From an uncultured Litoreibacter sp. (GTDB lineage Bacteria > Pseudomonadota > Alphaproteobacteria > Rhodobacterales > Rhodobacteraceae), in assembly GCA_947494645.1 (NCBI GenBank), contig CANLVO010000001.1, forward strand, positions 1 to 64,000: a stretch of DNA of 64,000 nucleotides, written 5' to 3'. Both the position numbers and the translations under genes were made by a program. Shown here piece after piece: positions 18,908 through 27,710 of the stretch (within the stretch, counting starts at the first letter, position 1; each line of letters opens with the position of its first letter). The notes beneath the pieces were generated by a model. That model searched no databases, had not been told where the DNA came from, and was given only the letters and a program-made list of their open reading frames with translations.

Positions 18908-19336
18908 TCAAACCCCGGCGGACGGTGCGCAGGCGCGGAAGGCGGCGGTGGGCTGGGCTGCGCCGTCCAAGGCAAAGCTTAGGGTGGTCCCGCCCAGAAC
19001 CGCCTCTGCCATATCGTTGAATTGCAGCCCGTCCAGAACGTTGCCGAAGCCCGCATCTTGGGCGGTGACGGCGGTGTTGTCGACGTTGAATCTGTGCCGG
19101 TCGGTTGCGATCACGCGGGCGGCGGGGCCGATGAAGCGCATCGTGAATGGCGTAGCTTTCGGCAGCGGGACGTCGCGGCTGATGGTGATGGAATACAGCG
19201 GTATCGAAGGTTCGTAGGTCAGCTCGATCCGGGCGGAGGGTGTCTCGTGGGAGAGGCGGCAGATCAGGCCGGGGGTGAAGGTCCAGGCTTGGGCTTGGCT
19301 GGTCAGCGAGAGGGCAAATAGAAGAATGAGGCGCAT
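18908..19336 (-). CDS. Small exported protein, unknown
   Basis: The start MRLILLFALSLTSQAQAWTF is a clear signal peptide with likely cleavage after AQA. The mature region of about 125 residues is beta-rich and has two cysteines, CRLSH near the start and RACAPSAGV at the end, which may pair. The chosen start at 19336 is preceded by GGAAGGA-like purines within AAACTCCTTCCTATG on the coding strand. I do not recognise the family. It lies upstream of the VOC gene on the same strand. Confidence 0.65.
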   Translation of the reverse strand: MRLILLFALSLTSQAQAWTFTPGLICRLSHETPSARIELTYEPSIPLYSITISRDVPLPKATPFTMRFIGPAARVIATDRHRFNVDNTAVTAQDAGFGNVLDGLQFNDMAEAVLGGTTLSFALDGAAQPTAAFRACAPSAGV

Positions 19337-19607
19337 AGGAAGGAGTTTAGGGCATTCTGGTTCCCTGTCATCTACGCTCGCGCGGCGCATGCGCCGGATT
19401 AGGTTAAGCCATTGTCTAAAAGCAATTTTTAGAATTTTGGTAACGCAGTGTTAAGCATTGAAATGAGCGATCCAACCAAGCTTCTGCTTGGTCTTCTTGT
19501 GTGCAGCAATTGGACGCCTTCACTGAGGATGCGGGCCGCAATAGAATTGCTCAGGGTCGGTCTAGGCGCTAGGCTGCGTGGAAGTTGCTTAGCTTTTTGA
19601 GAGTGCC

Positions 19608-20006
19608 ATGAGATTTTTTCAGCCCATCCTGATTGCCATCACAGTTTCGATCACGCCCGTCGCGGCCCATGCGCAGCAAGTTCTTGCGGAGTATTTTACC
19701 CTTCTATCGGATGCAGATTTTTACAATTCCAGTGGCGCTCGGTTGGGAAGTTTCGGCGGCGTGCTACAACAAGACCGCGCGAATTTTCACCGGTTCCGTC
19801 TTCGCGACCCGCAAGACCAGAGCGACCCGTACTTTTCCAACAAAGCGCTCCGTGCGGGCATCAGCGAGATGTACCGCCGCGGCCCGGGCGCGCAGCAATA
19901 CATCATTGATGCGCTGCTGTCCGGGCGGCCGAAATACGTGCTGGTCCGCATCATCGGCAGCGGTGGCGTGCCGAGCTATTTAGAGGTGTATGAGGGTGCG
20001 GGCTAG
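19608..20006 (+). CDS. Small secreted protein, unknown
   Basis: This 132-residue protein starts with a signal peptide (MRFFQPILIAITVSITPVAA followed by HAQQ). The mature part, for example YFTLLSDADFYNSSGARLGS and SGRPKYVLVRIIGSGG, is mixed alpha/beta and ends with EVYEGAG. It lacks known motifs and cysteines. It is monocistronic, with 265 bases of empty sequence after it. Confidence 0.65.
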   Translation: MRFFQPILIAITVSITPVAAHAQQVLAEYFTLLSDADFYNSSGARLGSFGGVLQQDRANFHRFRLRDPQDQSDPYFSNKALRAGISEMYRRGPGAQQYIIDALLSGRPKYVLVRIIGSGGVPSYLEVYEGAG

Positions 20007-20271
20007 GCGCCTGTGGGACGCATGCTGAGTTGGCAAGCGGTTCTGGGTCTTTTGTCATCTCAATGCTTGCGGGGATTCAGGTGTTACGGAGCGCGTCGTT
20101 CCCTGAGGTCGCGTCTTTCTTGGCAACCGCAGACGGTGGTGGGTAATCATTTTCCCTGCAGCTTGCTATTGTCGTGTTGAATCAGAATGACGTGTCGGTA
20201 CTGAAACAGGCGCGGTTGGCGAGCCGGATGGTTGGCAAGGTTCTTAAATGAAAGCCATTTATGGGTGTTGG

Positions 20272-20766
20272 TTATGGATATACGTCGGGATCGGTGTAGC
20301 CATACCTGTGTTGTAACTTCCAAAAGAGGTAACCAAGCATCAACGAAACTACGCCGGGGAAAAGTGCAACAAATTCATATTCCATAAGATCGAAGGCACT
20401 AACAAAAATCGTGATGAGCATTCCGATGGGTAATAGAAAAAGGCCTACAACTACAAAAAAGAACTTAAGGCACGAGCAAAAGTAGCCGATCTTATGGTCG
20501 CTTTCTTTTCTTGAAAGCGTGATTTTCATCGCTTCTTCTTGTCTCCCTTTTTGTTCCGCGGCCTCTAATTTTCTCGCTTCGGCTTGTTTTGCGTCCGCAA
20601 TACCTGCCTCTGAACCTTCCCATTCCAGTTGAGCTTTAGTTTTATTTTTTCCGTAGATATATGCGGGTTTGGGGGCCCCGCATTTTGGGCAAGACTCAGC
20701 AAAGAGTGACACTGGGAAGTAACCACAATGTGTGCATGCAACGGGATTCGGTTGATTGAATGTCAT
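20272..20766 (-). CDS. Zinc-ribbon membrane protein, unknown
   Basis: This 164-residue protein begins with a zinc ribbon, CTHCGYFPVSLFAESCPKCG (residues 11-30, two CxxC pairs). A charged helical segment rich in A, E, K and Q follows, and then two hydrophobic helices at about residues 99-122 and 130-150. The gene is visibly AT-richer than its neighbours and uses codons such as tta, ttt and aaa, which suggests recent acquisition. It follows uvrB on the same strand but is separated from it by 28 bases on the upstream side. Confidence 0.7.
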   Translation of the reverse strand: MTFNQPNPVACTHCGYFPVSLFAESCPKCGAPKPAYIYGKNKTKAQLEWEGSEAGIADAKQAEARKLEAAEQKGRQEEAMKITLSRKESDHKIGYFCSCLKFFFVVVGLFLLPIGMLITIFVSAFDLMEYEFVALFPGVVSLMLGYLFWKLQHRYGYTDPDVYP

Positions 20767-20794
20767 CAGCTTCCCTCTAACAGGTAGGCGGCCT

Positions 20795-23020
20795 CTAACC
20801 GCCCCTTCCCCGCCGTTTCACACCACCCCTTTGCCCCGGTCTACCTGCGGTGCTGCGACCTGACATCTTCTGCTGATCGCTCACGGCTTTCTCCACCGCA
20901 TACTGACGGGCCAGTGGGTCATCTGAGACGACCAGATCGACTGTCTCCAGACGTTTCACCTCGTCCCGCAGACGCGCGGCTTCTTCGAACTCCAGGTTCT
21001 CGGCGGCTTTGCGCATGTCGTCTCGGAGGCCGTCTAGGACGGCTTGCAGGTTGGCTCCGGCGAGGGGCGCGTCGATGGTGGCGGTGACGCGGTTCATGTC
21101 GACGTCGCCTTTGTAAAGGCCCGCCAAAACATCCTCGACGTTCTTTTTGACGGTTTCGGGCGTGATGCCGTGTTCCTCGTTATAGGCGATCTGTTTGGCG
21201 CGGCGGCGCTCAGTCTCGCCCATCGCGCGCTCCATCGAGCCGGTGATTTTGTCGGCATACATGATGACGCGGCCGTCGGCGTTGCGCGCGGCACGGCCGA
21301 TGGTTTGGATCAGGGAGGTTTCAGAGCGTAGGAAGCCTTCTTTGTCGGCGTCGAGAATGGCGACGAGGCCGCATTCGGGGATGTCGAGCCCTTCGCGCAG
21401 CAGGTTGATGCCGATCAGCACGTCGAAGGCACCGAGGCGCAGGTCGCGCAGGATTTCGATGCGCTCGATCGTGTCGATATCGGAGTGCATGTAGCGGACT
21501 TTGATGCCGTTTTCATGCAGGTATTCGGTCAGATCCTCGGCCATGCGTTTGGTCAGCGTCGTGACCAGCGTGCGCATGCCTTTTGCGGTGACGGCGCGGA
21601 TTTCATCCATGACATCATCGACTTGCGTCTCGACAGGCCGAATTTCGATCACCGGGTCCAGCAGTCCTGTGGGGCGGATGACCTGTTCGACGAAGACGCC
21701 GCCGGTCTGCTCGATCTCCCACGCGGCGGGTGTGGCGGACACAAAAACGGATTGCGGGCGCATTGCGTCCCATTCCTCGAACTTGAGGGGGCGGTTGTCC
21801 ATGCAAGAGGGCAGCCGGAAGCCGTGTTCGGCCAGCGTGAATTTGCGCCGGTAGTCGCCCCGGTACATGCCGCCAATTTGCGGGACGGAGACATGGGACT
21901 CGTCGGCAAAAACAATGGCGTTATCGGGGATGAATTCGAACAGCGTGGGGGGCGGCTCGCCGGGTGCGCGGCCGGTGAGGTAGCGCGAGTAGTTTTCGAT
22001 GCCGTTGCAGACGCCGGTGGCTTCCAGCATTTCGAGGTCGAAATTGGTGCGTTGCTCGAGGCGTTGGGCCTCCAGCAGTTTGCCCTCGTCGACAAGCTGC
22101 GGCAGGCGCTGGGCCAGCTCGTTTTTGATGCCCTTGATGGCCTGCTGCATGGTCGGGCGCGGCGTGACGTAGTGGGAGTTGGCGTAGATGCGGACGCGCT
22201 CGAACGTGTCGGTTTTCTGGCCTGTGAGCGGGTCAAACTCGACAATGGTTTCCAGTTCTTCGCCGAAGAAGGACAGCCGCCATGCGCGGTCGTCGAGGTG
22301 GGCGGGCCAAACCTCGAGGCTGTCCCCGCGCACGCGGAAGGTGCCGCGCTGGAAGGCTTGGTCGTTGCGCTTGTATTGCTGGGCGACGAGGTCGGCGATG
22401 ACTTTGCGCTGTTCGTATTCGTTGCCTGCGTGCAGGTCTTGGGTCATCGCGCCATAGGTTTCCACGCTGCCGATGCCGTAGATGCAGGAGACAGAGGCCA
22501 CGATGATGACGTCGTCACGTTCCAGAAGTGCCCGCGTGGCGGAGTGGCGCATGCGGTCGATTTGTTCGTTTATTTGTGACTCTTTTTCGATGTAGGTGTC
22601 GGAGCGGGCGACATAGGCCTCGGGTTGGTAATAGTCGTAGTAGCTGACGAAATATTCGACGGCGTTCTCGGGGAAGAAGCCTTTGAATTCGCCATAGAGC
22701 TGGGCCGCGAGGGTTTTGTTGGGGGCGAGGATGATGGCGGGGCGCTGGGTTTCCTCGATCAGCTTGGCCATTGTGAAGGTCTTGCCGGTGCCGGTGGCCC
22801 CAAGCAGGACCTGATCGCGGTCGCCTTCGTTGATGCCTTGGGTGAGTTCGGCGATGGCAGTTGGCTGGTCGCCTGCAGGCTCAAACTCTGTGTGAAGCTT
22901 GAACGCGATGCCGCCTTCCATCTTGTCACGGTTTTTCACATCCGGTGCCGGGTGGCTCAGGATCGGCTGCTGCTCGGGCATGGCTTCGGGCGAATTATTG
23001 TGCATTTCTTCAGGTTCCAT
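20795..23020 (-). CDS. uvrB: Excinuclease ABC subunit B
   Basis: UvrB is the damage-verifying helicase of nucleotide excision repair. The 741-residue product has Walker [11 protein letters not shown], the beta-hairpin region [20 protein letters not shown], helicase motifs such as [10 protein letters not shown] and QTIGRAARN, and a C-terminal UVR domain ([17 protein letters not shown]) that binds UvrA or UvrC. An extra N-terminal stretch of about 35 residues and a basic glycine/arginine-rich tail make it a little longer than E. coli UvrB. I saw no alphaproteobacterial SOS box (GTTC-N7-GTTC) immediately upstream. Confidence 0.97.
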   Translation of the reverse strand: MEPEEMHNNSPEAMPEQQPILSHPAPDVKNRDKMEGGIAFKLHTEFEPAGDQPTAIAELTQGINEGDRDQVLLGATGTGKTFTMAKLIEETQRPAIILAPNKTLAAQLYGEFKGFFPENAVEYFVSYYDYYQPEAYVARSDTYIEKESQINEQIDRMRHSATRALLERDDVIIVASVSCIYGIGSVETYGAMTQDLHAGNEYEQRKVIADLVAQQYKRNDQAFQRGTFRVRGDSLEVWPAHLDDRAWRLSFFGEELETIVEFDPLTGQKTDTFERVRIYANSHYVTPRPTMQQAIKGIKNELAQRLPQLVDEGKLLEAQRLEQRTNFDLEMLEATGVCNGIENYSRYLTGRAPGEPPPTLFEFIPDNAIVFADESHVSVPQIGGMYRGDYRRKFTLAEHGFRLPSCMDNRPLKFEEWDAMRPQSVFVSATPAAWEIEQTGGVFVEQVIRPTGLLDPVIEIRPVETQVDDVMDEIRAVTAKGMRTLVTTLTKRMAEDLTEYLHENGIKVRYMHSDIDTIERIEILRDLRLGAFDVLIGINLLREGLDIPECGLVAILDADKEGFLRSETSLIQTIGRAARNADGRVIMYADKITGSMERAMGETERRRAKQIAYNEEHGITPETVKKNVEDVLAGLYKGDVDMNRVTATIDAPLAGANLQAVLDGLRDDMRKAAENLEFEEAARLRDEVKRLETVDLVVSDDPLARQYAVEKAVSDQQKMSGRSTAGRPGQRGGVKRRGRGG

Positions 23021-23128
23021 CGGGTTGCGCGCCTGTCACATGCGCACACAGAGAGGTGACAAGTCGTTCATCGCACGGCTCCTGCGACTGGCTTAAATGT
23101 AGAGGGAATACGCACAGGAGCAACTGAC

Positions 23129-23218
23129 ATGAAAATCGGGTTCGTAAATCTTCTTTTGGCGTCGGGCTTTGTCACCGGCGCGTTGGCGGCGACAGGTGTT
23201 GCGGTGCTGCTGGCGTGA
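23129..23218 (+). CDS. Candidate small membrane peptide, 29 residues
   Basis: A 29-codon ORF follows an AGGAG ribosome binding site with an eight-base spacer. The peptide starts MKIGFVNLLLASGFVTGALA and is hydrophobic throughout, like a single transmembrane helix or a signal-like peptide. It sits between divergent uvrB and the lectin-like gene. Its size leaves open that it is only a chance ORF. Confidence 0.35.
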   Translation: MKIGFVNLLLASGFVTGALAATGVAVLLA

Positions 23219-23310
23219 GCCTGACGGCCCAAGTGACGAAATCGTGAGTTTTCCGCTGGGCGGGGGTGCGGCATCTTGTCCACCTAACGCTATGCAACAG
23301 GGAAAACATC

Positions 23311-23955
23311 ATGACATTGAAATCGCTTCTTCTCATGGCGGCTGCGGCGACCGCAGCTGGTACATTTTCAGCATCCGCCGCCGACCCGGCCATGGGGTTT
23401 TTCGTAACCAGCAAGGGCATGGGAGACGGCGCAAATCTGGGCGGGCTTGACGGCGCGGACGCGCATTGCACCGCGTTGGCAGAAGCGGTTGGCACGACCG
23501 GGCGGACCTGGAAGGCCTATTTGAGCACGCAGGAAGAGGGCAAACGTGGCGTCTCCGCACGCAAGCGGATCGGGGCGGGGCCTTGGTATAACGCTCTGGG
23601 CGAGTTGATTGCGGCCAATGAAGACGAGCTGCACCTGAACCCCAACATCACAGGCCGCACGGCGATCACTGAATACGGGACGCGTGTAAACGGCGTAGGC
23701 GACAGCCCGAACAAGCATGACATCCTGACCGGGTCGATGGCCGACGGCATGGCCTATTTCCCATGGGAAGAGAGCGACAAGACATGTTCTAACTGGACCA
23801 GCTCTGGCGAGGGCAGCGCGCAAGTGGGTCACCATGACCGTCATGGCGGTGGCAACCTGTCGTGGAACTCGGCGCATGGCTCGCGTGGCTGTGGCCAGGA
23901 GGCCTTGCAGGGCACTGGCGGTGCCGGGCTGTTTTACTGCTTCGCCGCGGATTGA
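23311..23955 (+). CDS. Secreted lectin-like protein (C-type-lectin/DUF1554-like)
   Basis: The 214-residue protein has a signal peptide (MTLKSLLLMAAAATAAGTFS) and a mature domain that starts MGFFVTSKGMGDGANLGGLD and continues ADAHCTALAEAVG. This FxxxxGxGDGANLGGLxGADxHC pattern resembles secreted C-type-lectin-fold or DUF1554 proteins. Later features are the SNWTSSGEG segment, HHDRHGGG and the last cysteine pair (GCGQEALQ, FYCFAAD). Such proteins may bind surface sugars, but the role here is unknown. I chose ATG 23311 after GGGAAAA over an upstream ATG. Confidence 0.72.
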   Translation: MTLKSLLLMAAAATAAGTFSASAADPAMGFFVTSKGMGDGANLGGLDGADAHCTALAEAVGTTGRTWKAYLSTQEEGKRGVSARKRIGAGPWYNALGELIAANEDELHLNPNITGRTAITEYGTRVNGVGDSPNKHDILTGSMADGMAYFPWEESDKTCSNWTSSGEGSAQVGHHDRHGGGNLSWNSAHGSRGCGQEALQGTGGAGLFYCFAAD

Positions 23956-24072
23956 TCATTTGCCGGGGCCTGGCTTTGTCGGGCCCCGCTTGTTCCAATT
24001 GCTTCGGTTTGCGGGCTTGAGTTGGAGGGTGCAAATCAGGTACTGACAGCTGAGATCGCCGAGGAGCCCACC

Positions 24073-24384
24073 ATGCGTGCACGTATTTACCAACCCGCCC
24101 GAACTGCCATGTCCTCTGGACAGGCAAAGACAAAAGGCTGGGTGTTGGAATTTGTGAATGAGGCGGGCCGCGATGTGGACCCGTTGATGGGCTGGACGTC
24201 CTCCTCTGACACGCAGTCTCAGGTTCGGATGAGCTTCGACAGCAAGGAAGCTGCGTTGGACTATGCCCAAGACAAGGGCATCGACGCGGTGGTGACCGAG
24301 CCCAAAAAGCGCAAGCCTGTGATCCGCCCTGGCGGCTATGGCGACAATTTTGCTACCAACCGACGCAGCGTCTGGACGCATTAG
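24073..24384 (+). CDS. NDUFS4-like accessory subunit of respiratory complex I
   Basis: This 103-residue protein matches the ETC complex I subunit family (NDUFS4/18 kDa, PF04800): MRARIYQPARTAMSSGQAKT, then WVLEFVNEAG, PLMGWTSSSDTQSQVRMSF, the KEAALDYAQDKG helix and RRSVWTH at the end. Alphaproteobacteria keep this mitochondrial-type accessory subunit, which stabilises the NADH module. It is distant from the nuo operon, as is usual. Start at 24073, after GAGGAG. Confidence 0.9.
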   Translation: MRARIYQPARTAMSSGQAKTKGWVLEFVNEAGRDVDPLMGWTSSSDTQSQVRMSFDSKEAALDYAQDKGIDAVVTEPKKRKPVIRPGGYGDNFATNRRSVWTH

Positions 24385-24412
24385 TGTCGCTGCGCTGACG
24401 CGCACCGACCGG

Positions 24413-24461
24413 TTGGGGGCTCTGCCCCCAAACCCCCGGAGTATTTGTGAAGCAATGATGG
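24413..24461. repeat. Dispersed gene-end element: GC hairpin plus GAGTATTT motif
   Basis: TTGGGGGCTCTGCCCCCAA (24413-24431) is a hairpin. It is followed by GGAGTATTTGTGAAGCAATG and a few further bases, to 24461. It sits between convergent gene ends. Similar hairpin-plus-AGTATTT elements are common between genes in Rhodobacterales (recalled, not searched), and a relative occurs at 54330-54352. Confidence 0.6.
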
Positions 24462-24464
24462 TGG

Positions 24465-24848
24465 CTAGGGTGCGCTTGGTTGCCAGAGTTGTACTGCAAT
24501 CCAGAACTGGGCCACAGAATACACCAGCAATCCTGTCGGCGCGAAGAGTTCAATCGGGTCCGAGATCCCAAAGCTGATCAACAGAGCGGCCGCGCCGATG
24601 GCAAGCAGTCCGAGGACCCCAAAAAGAAGCGGTGCCCAGATCGCGGGCCGGGTGCCTGCCTTGATCAGGCGCCACCCCCAGATGCTGGTTCCAAGCACCA
24701 CAATGCCGGGCACGAGCAAAGGTAACAGATTGGCGATATCGCGAGTATTGCACCCCGACCAGCAGCCGATATTCACGGCGAAGAGCGCGCCAATGATCAG
24801 CATCAACAGACCGATAGCGATACTGAGACCGCTTGCCAGAAAACGCAT
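24465..24848 (-). CDS. Small integral membrane protein, unknown
   Basis: This 127-residue protein has four hydrophobic helices and little else: MRFLASGLSIAIGLLMLIIG, LLPLLVPGIVVLGTSIWG, AIWAPLLFGVLGLLAIGA and a last one ending AQFWIAVQLW. A loop with two cysteines (IGCWSGCNTRD) follows the first helix. It starts four bases after the cdsA-like gene on the same strand, so it is probably in that operon. No family recognised. Confidence 0.68.
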   Translation of the reverse strand: MRFLASGLSIAIGLLMLIIGALFAVNIGCWSGCNTRDIANLLPLLVPGIVVLGTSIWGWRLIKAGTRPAIWAPLLFGVLGLLAIGAAALLISFGISDPIELFAPTGLLVYSVAQFWIAVQLWQPSAP

Positions 24849-24852
24849 TTTC

Positions 24853-25812
24853 TCAGCCACCGTAGAAATATCGTGTGAGGTGGAAGAAGACAGGTGCCGC
24901 AAAGACTACGCTGTCCATCTGGTCTACAAAACCGCCTTGGCCAGGAATAAGGTGGCCCCAGCTTTTGACGCCGCGATCTTGCTTGATGGCTGACAAAACC
25001 AAAGACCCGCCCACGCCGATCAGATAAATCACGAGGGCAATCAGCGCGGCGGCCCAGGGGGCAAACGGCGTAATCCAAAAGAGCATCAGCCCGATGGCGG
25101 CTGCAAAAGCCGCGCCACAGAGGATCCCCTCGCGCGTTTTTGGGGAAAGCTCCGGTGCCACGCGTTTTTTGCCAATGCGTCTTCCGGCGTAATATTCCGC
25201 AAGATCCCCAAGCTGGACCACCAGCACCAAAAACGCGATCAGCAGCACGGAGCGCCCGGTGGAGCCATCGATGTCCAATGTCACCAAGGCAGGGATATGG
25301 GAGGCGCAGAAGACGCAGATCATCAGGCCCCACTGGGTCTCTGACACACGGGACAGGAAGTTGCGCCCGTCCCCCCGGATCACGGACAAAATCGGCAGGA
25401 TCAGAAAGGCATAGACCGGGATGAAGATGGAAAACAGCCCGTCGACCCCGAGCCAGACCAGCACATATTGCAGCGGAAACACCACGTAAAAGGCCGCGAT
25501 CAGCGCCCAATGGTCCGCCTTGGTCTTGCGCGTCAACGTCAGAAATTCGCGCAAGGCAGCGAAGGAGGCGAAGGCAAAGAGCAAGATCACCCCCGTGCGC
25601 CCGATCAGAAGCGCGATGGCCAGCAAGAAGACCATAGCCCACCATGAGTGTAGCCGGGTGACATAGGTCTCGACCGTGGGGTGCGCGCCGTGGCGGGCCA
25701 GCCGATGGCGCAAAATCTCGCCCGCGATTGTCGCAATGATGAGCAGCGCGCAGGCGGCCCCGAAAAGCACCACGATGGAGATGCTGGTCTGTGTGGGCAT
25801 CTCGGGGATCAT
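24853..25812 (-). CDS. Phosphatidate cytidylyltransferase (CdsA-like)
   Basis: The 319-residue polytopic membrane protein would make CDP-diacylglycerol from phosphatidate and CTP. The C-terminal family signature is present in variant form (GVKSWGHLIPGQGGFVDQMD, where classical CdsA has D-x-GxxxPGHGGxxDRxD). The stretch AGRRIGKKRVAPELSPKT is also typical of CdsA. It is the YnbB-like type encoded next to an acyltransferase rather than with ispU and dxr. Start at MIPEMPTQTS overlaps the end of the acyltransferase gene by four bases, an ATGA-type coupling. Confidence 0.86.
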   Translation of the reverse strand: MIPEMPTQTSISIVVLFGAACALLIIATIAGEILRHRLARHGAHPTVETYVTRLHSWWAMVFLLAIALLIGRTGVILLFAFASFAALREFLTLTRKTKADHWALIAAFYVVFPLQYVLVWLGVDGLFSIFIPVYAFLILPILSVIRGDGRNFLSRVSETQWGLMICVFCASHIPALVTLDIDGSTGRSVLLIAFLVLVVQLGDLAEYYAGRRIGKKRVAPELSPKTREGILCGAAFAAAIGLMLFWITPFAPWAAALIALVIYLIGVGGSLVLSAIKQDRGVKSWGHLIPGQGGFVDQMDSVVFAAPVFFHLTRYFYGG

Positions 25813-26450
25813 GCGCTTGGCTCCCGGATGGGCATCAGGTCCGACAAGGCCTCGGAGCTTCGGGCGAGGAAGGCGTCCTTGCTTTCTTCTTCGCCCACAT
25901 GAAGCGGCGCGCCGAAAATAACGGTGCACCCTAGCGGAACGGGAATGACCTCGCCAGAGGGCATCACGGAGGCGATGTTGTCGATCCAGGTCGGCACCAG
26001 GTCAATCTCCGGCCGCGCCTTGGCGATGTTGTAGAGCCCGGCCTTGAACGGCATCAGCGGATCATCCGAGCGGTTGCGCCCACCTTCGGGGAAGATGATG
26101 ACCGAAGCACCTTCATCCAGCGCGGTTACGATCTTTGCAATCGGGTCCTCGGTCTGATGATCCGTGCGGCGATCTATCAAAATGGCGCGGAAGACTTCGG
26201 GGCCAATAAAGGCGCGGGCCTTGGTTTTGAGCCAGTAATCCGCGGCTGCGACCGGGCGGGTGACCCGGCGCAGGGCAGGGGGCAGCACGGTCCAGACAAT
26301 CGGCAGATCGGCGTTGGAGGTGTGGTTGGCGAAGTAAATGCGCTGGCGGTTCACCGGCTCGATGCCACGCCAATCGGCGCGCGGCGCGGTGATGAACTGG
26401 GCAAACAGGGCCAGAAGCTGTCCGGCGATATTGGCGGCGATGCGGCGCAT
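25809..26450 (-). CDS. 1-acyl-glycerol-3-phosphate acyltransferase (PlsC-like)
   Basis: This 213-residue protein has the acyltransferase motifs NHTSNAD (HX4D) at about residue 41 and the later FPEGGRNRSDD. It should acylate lysophosphatidate or a related lysophospholipid at the inner membrane face. Paired with the CdsA-like gene, it forms a two-step path to CDP-diacylglycerol. The start at MRRIAANIAGQLLALFAQF was chosen; the frame is open for 22 codons further. A strong terminator separates it from the upstream yiaAB gene. Confidence 0.87.
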   Translation of the reverse strand: MRRIAANIAGQLLALFAQFITAPRADWRGIEPVNRQRIYFANHTSNADLPIVWTVLPPALRRVTRPVAAADYWLKTKARAFIGPEVFRAILIDRRTDHQTEDPIAKIVTALDEGASVIIFPEGGRNRSDDPLMPFKAGLYNIAKARPEIDLVPTWIDNIASVMPSGEVIPVPLGCTVIFGAPLHVGEEESKDAFLARSSEALSDLMPIREPSA

Positions 26451-26504
26451 GGAAACCTTTGTTAACGTCGTCCAGCCACCGTGGCGGTAAGGCTGCGACA
26501 GATC

Positions 26505-26540
26505 AAGAAAAACCACGCCCCGGCGATAGTTGCCGGGGCG
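26505..26540 (-). terminator. Rho-independent terminator of the pspA-yiaAB unit
   Basis: On the minus strand CGCCCCGGC and GCCGGGGCG form a nine-base-pair stem with a seven-base loop, followed by TGGTTTTTCTT. It lies between the end of yiaAB and the start of the acyltransferase gene. A second inverted repeat, AGGGCTGCTC at 26548-26557 with GAGCAGCCCT at 26579-26588, lies just before it. Confidence 0.85.
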
Positions 26541-26593
26541 CGGCGGGAGGGCTGCTCGGGACCAGGGAAGGGACGTGTGAGCAGCCCTGATGG

Positions 26594-26884
26594 TCAGCTG
26601 TCCTTGTCAGAGGTGACGTAATCCTCGAGCAGCTTTTCGTTGCGTGCGGCCTCGATGCGTTGGATGCGGTCTGCCGCGATCCGTTCGTCAAAGCGGTATT
26701 TCACGAAGTTGATGAGGCTGACGCAGAGCATCAGAACGGCAATGGCCCAGTAGCCTTTGGTCGAGAGAGGCACGTCAGGCGACATGTAGAGGCTGAGCGC
26801 CAACATCCCGAGCGAAACCAGTGCGCCGGCGAGGTTCACCAGCATAATCAGGGCGTTGTCATTGGTTGAGTTCTGTCCAAACAT
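26594..26884 (-). CDS. YiaA/YiaB-type two-helix membrane protein
   Basis: This 96-residue protein has two transmembrane helices, LIMLVNLAGALVSLGMLALS and GYWAIAVLMLCVSLINFVKY, followed by a basic, charged tail (FDERIAADRIQRIEAARNEK). This is the YiaAB two-helix domain. Such proteins are linked with envelope stress in enterobacteria. It lies 45 bases downstream of pspA on the same strand and probably shares its transcript and TetR control. Confidence 0.85.
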   Translation of the reverse strand: MFGQNSTNDNALIMLVNLAGALVSLGMLALSLYMSPDVPLSTKGYWAIAVLMLCVSLINFVKYRFDERIAADRIQRIEAARNEKLLEDYVTSDKDS

Positions 26885-26928
26885 GGGGGTCTTCCTTCTT
26901 CAAAATTGGGTGGTATGCGGCGGGACTG

Positions 26929-27606
26929 CTATGATTTGCCTTTCAGGCGTTTCAGGACATCCGCGCCCGTGGTGCGATCTGCTTTGCCGTAGCCTTGGTC
27001 CGCCATCCGGTCGCTGAGGGTGTCGTGGCTGAGGTCGCGGTTGATCTCGGACAGGATTTCCGACTGCTCAAACGGGTCGTCGCGGCCCAAAACTTGTGCG
27101 ATCAGCTCTTCGGCCTCCTCCACGCTGGATTGCGTGCGTATGGTGGTGTTCAGGCGGCTTTGGATGTGCTGCTCGTGACGGACGGCCTTGGCTGAGACGA
27201 GACCTTGCTTGAGGTCAACGATCCTGCGGTGGCCGGTCTCTACCGAGTGGCGCAGCTGGGTGATCCTTTGATCCAGCCGATCAACGGTCTGCCTGCGGGT
27301 GTCATGCTCGTTTTCAAGCGCCGCGATGGCGTCGGCGGCTTGCGCGGCCATATCATCATTGCCGTCTTTCAGCGCCAGTTTGGCGCGTTCCGTCAAATCG
27401 GTGATCCGCGCTTTGACATTGGCGGCTTGCTTCACCTCGGCGCGGTGGCGTTGGATCAGTGAGGCCAGCGTGCCCTTGGCGGCATGCAGCGAGGCCTGCG
27501 CTTCACGGATTTTCTGGGTGATCAACTCGATCGCATATGTGTCGCGCACCTGCTCTTCGGCACGGGCATTTGCGCCGATCATGATCGTTCTCAAAGTACC
27601 AAACAT
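26929..27606 (-). CDS. pspA: PspA/IM30 family membrane-stress protein
   Basis: This 225-residue, almost fully helical protein matches PspA/IM30: MFGTLRTIMIGANARAEEQV at the start, a long coiled coil with repeated A, E, K and Q heptads (residues about 25-150), and a shorter C-terminal helix region. PspA forms rods or rings on damaged inner membranes. No pspF, pspB or pspC gene is near; the regulator seems to be the TetR protein encoded upstream, whose putative operators occur three times between 27634 and 27704, right before the pspA start. Confidence 0.9.
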   Translation of the reverse strand: MFGTLRTIMIGANARAEEQVRDTYAIELITQKIREAQASLHAAKGTLASLIQRHRAEVKQAANVKARITDLTERAKLALKDGNDDMAAQAADAIAALENEHDTRRQTVDRLDQRITQLRHSVETGHRRIVDLKQGLVSAKAVRHEQHIQSRLNTTIRTQSSVEEAEELIAQVLGRDDPFEQSEILSEINRDLSHDTLSDRMADQGYGKADRTTGADVLKRLKGKS

Positions 27607-27633
27607 AGGTCATCTCCTAAACATCGCGTTTGT

Positions 27634-27704
27634 TGAACGCTGTTCACGAAATGAAGATGAGTGATTCCTGAACTAAGTTCAAGAATTATTTTGAACAGCG
27701 TTCA
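27634..27704. promoter_or_regulatory. Three TGAAC-N3-GTTCA operator sites upstream of pspA
   Basis: Three perfect palindromes with the form TGAAC-N3-GTTCA lie at 27634-27646 (centre GCT), 27669-27681 (TAA) and 27692-27704 (AGC), centre to centre 35 and 23 bases apart. The nearest is 28 bases before the pspA start codon; the last is seven bases from the tetR stop. A fourth copy precedes the tetR gene itself. The repetition of the exact arms makes them strong candidates for binding by the adjacent TetR protein. Confidence 0.85.
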
Positions 27705-27710
27705 GAAAAA

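Noticed and set aside
21485-22579. 364-codon ORF opposite uvrB
   Set aside because: Typical shadow frame in GC-rich DNA; uvrB is certain and the antisense product has no motifs.
23021-23128. SOS box before uvrB
   Set aside because: Only a single GTTC half was found; the GTTC-N7-GTTC pattern is not met.
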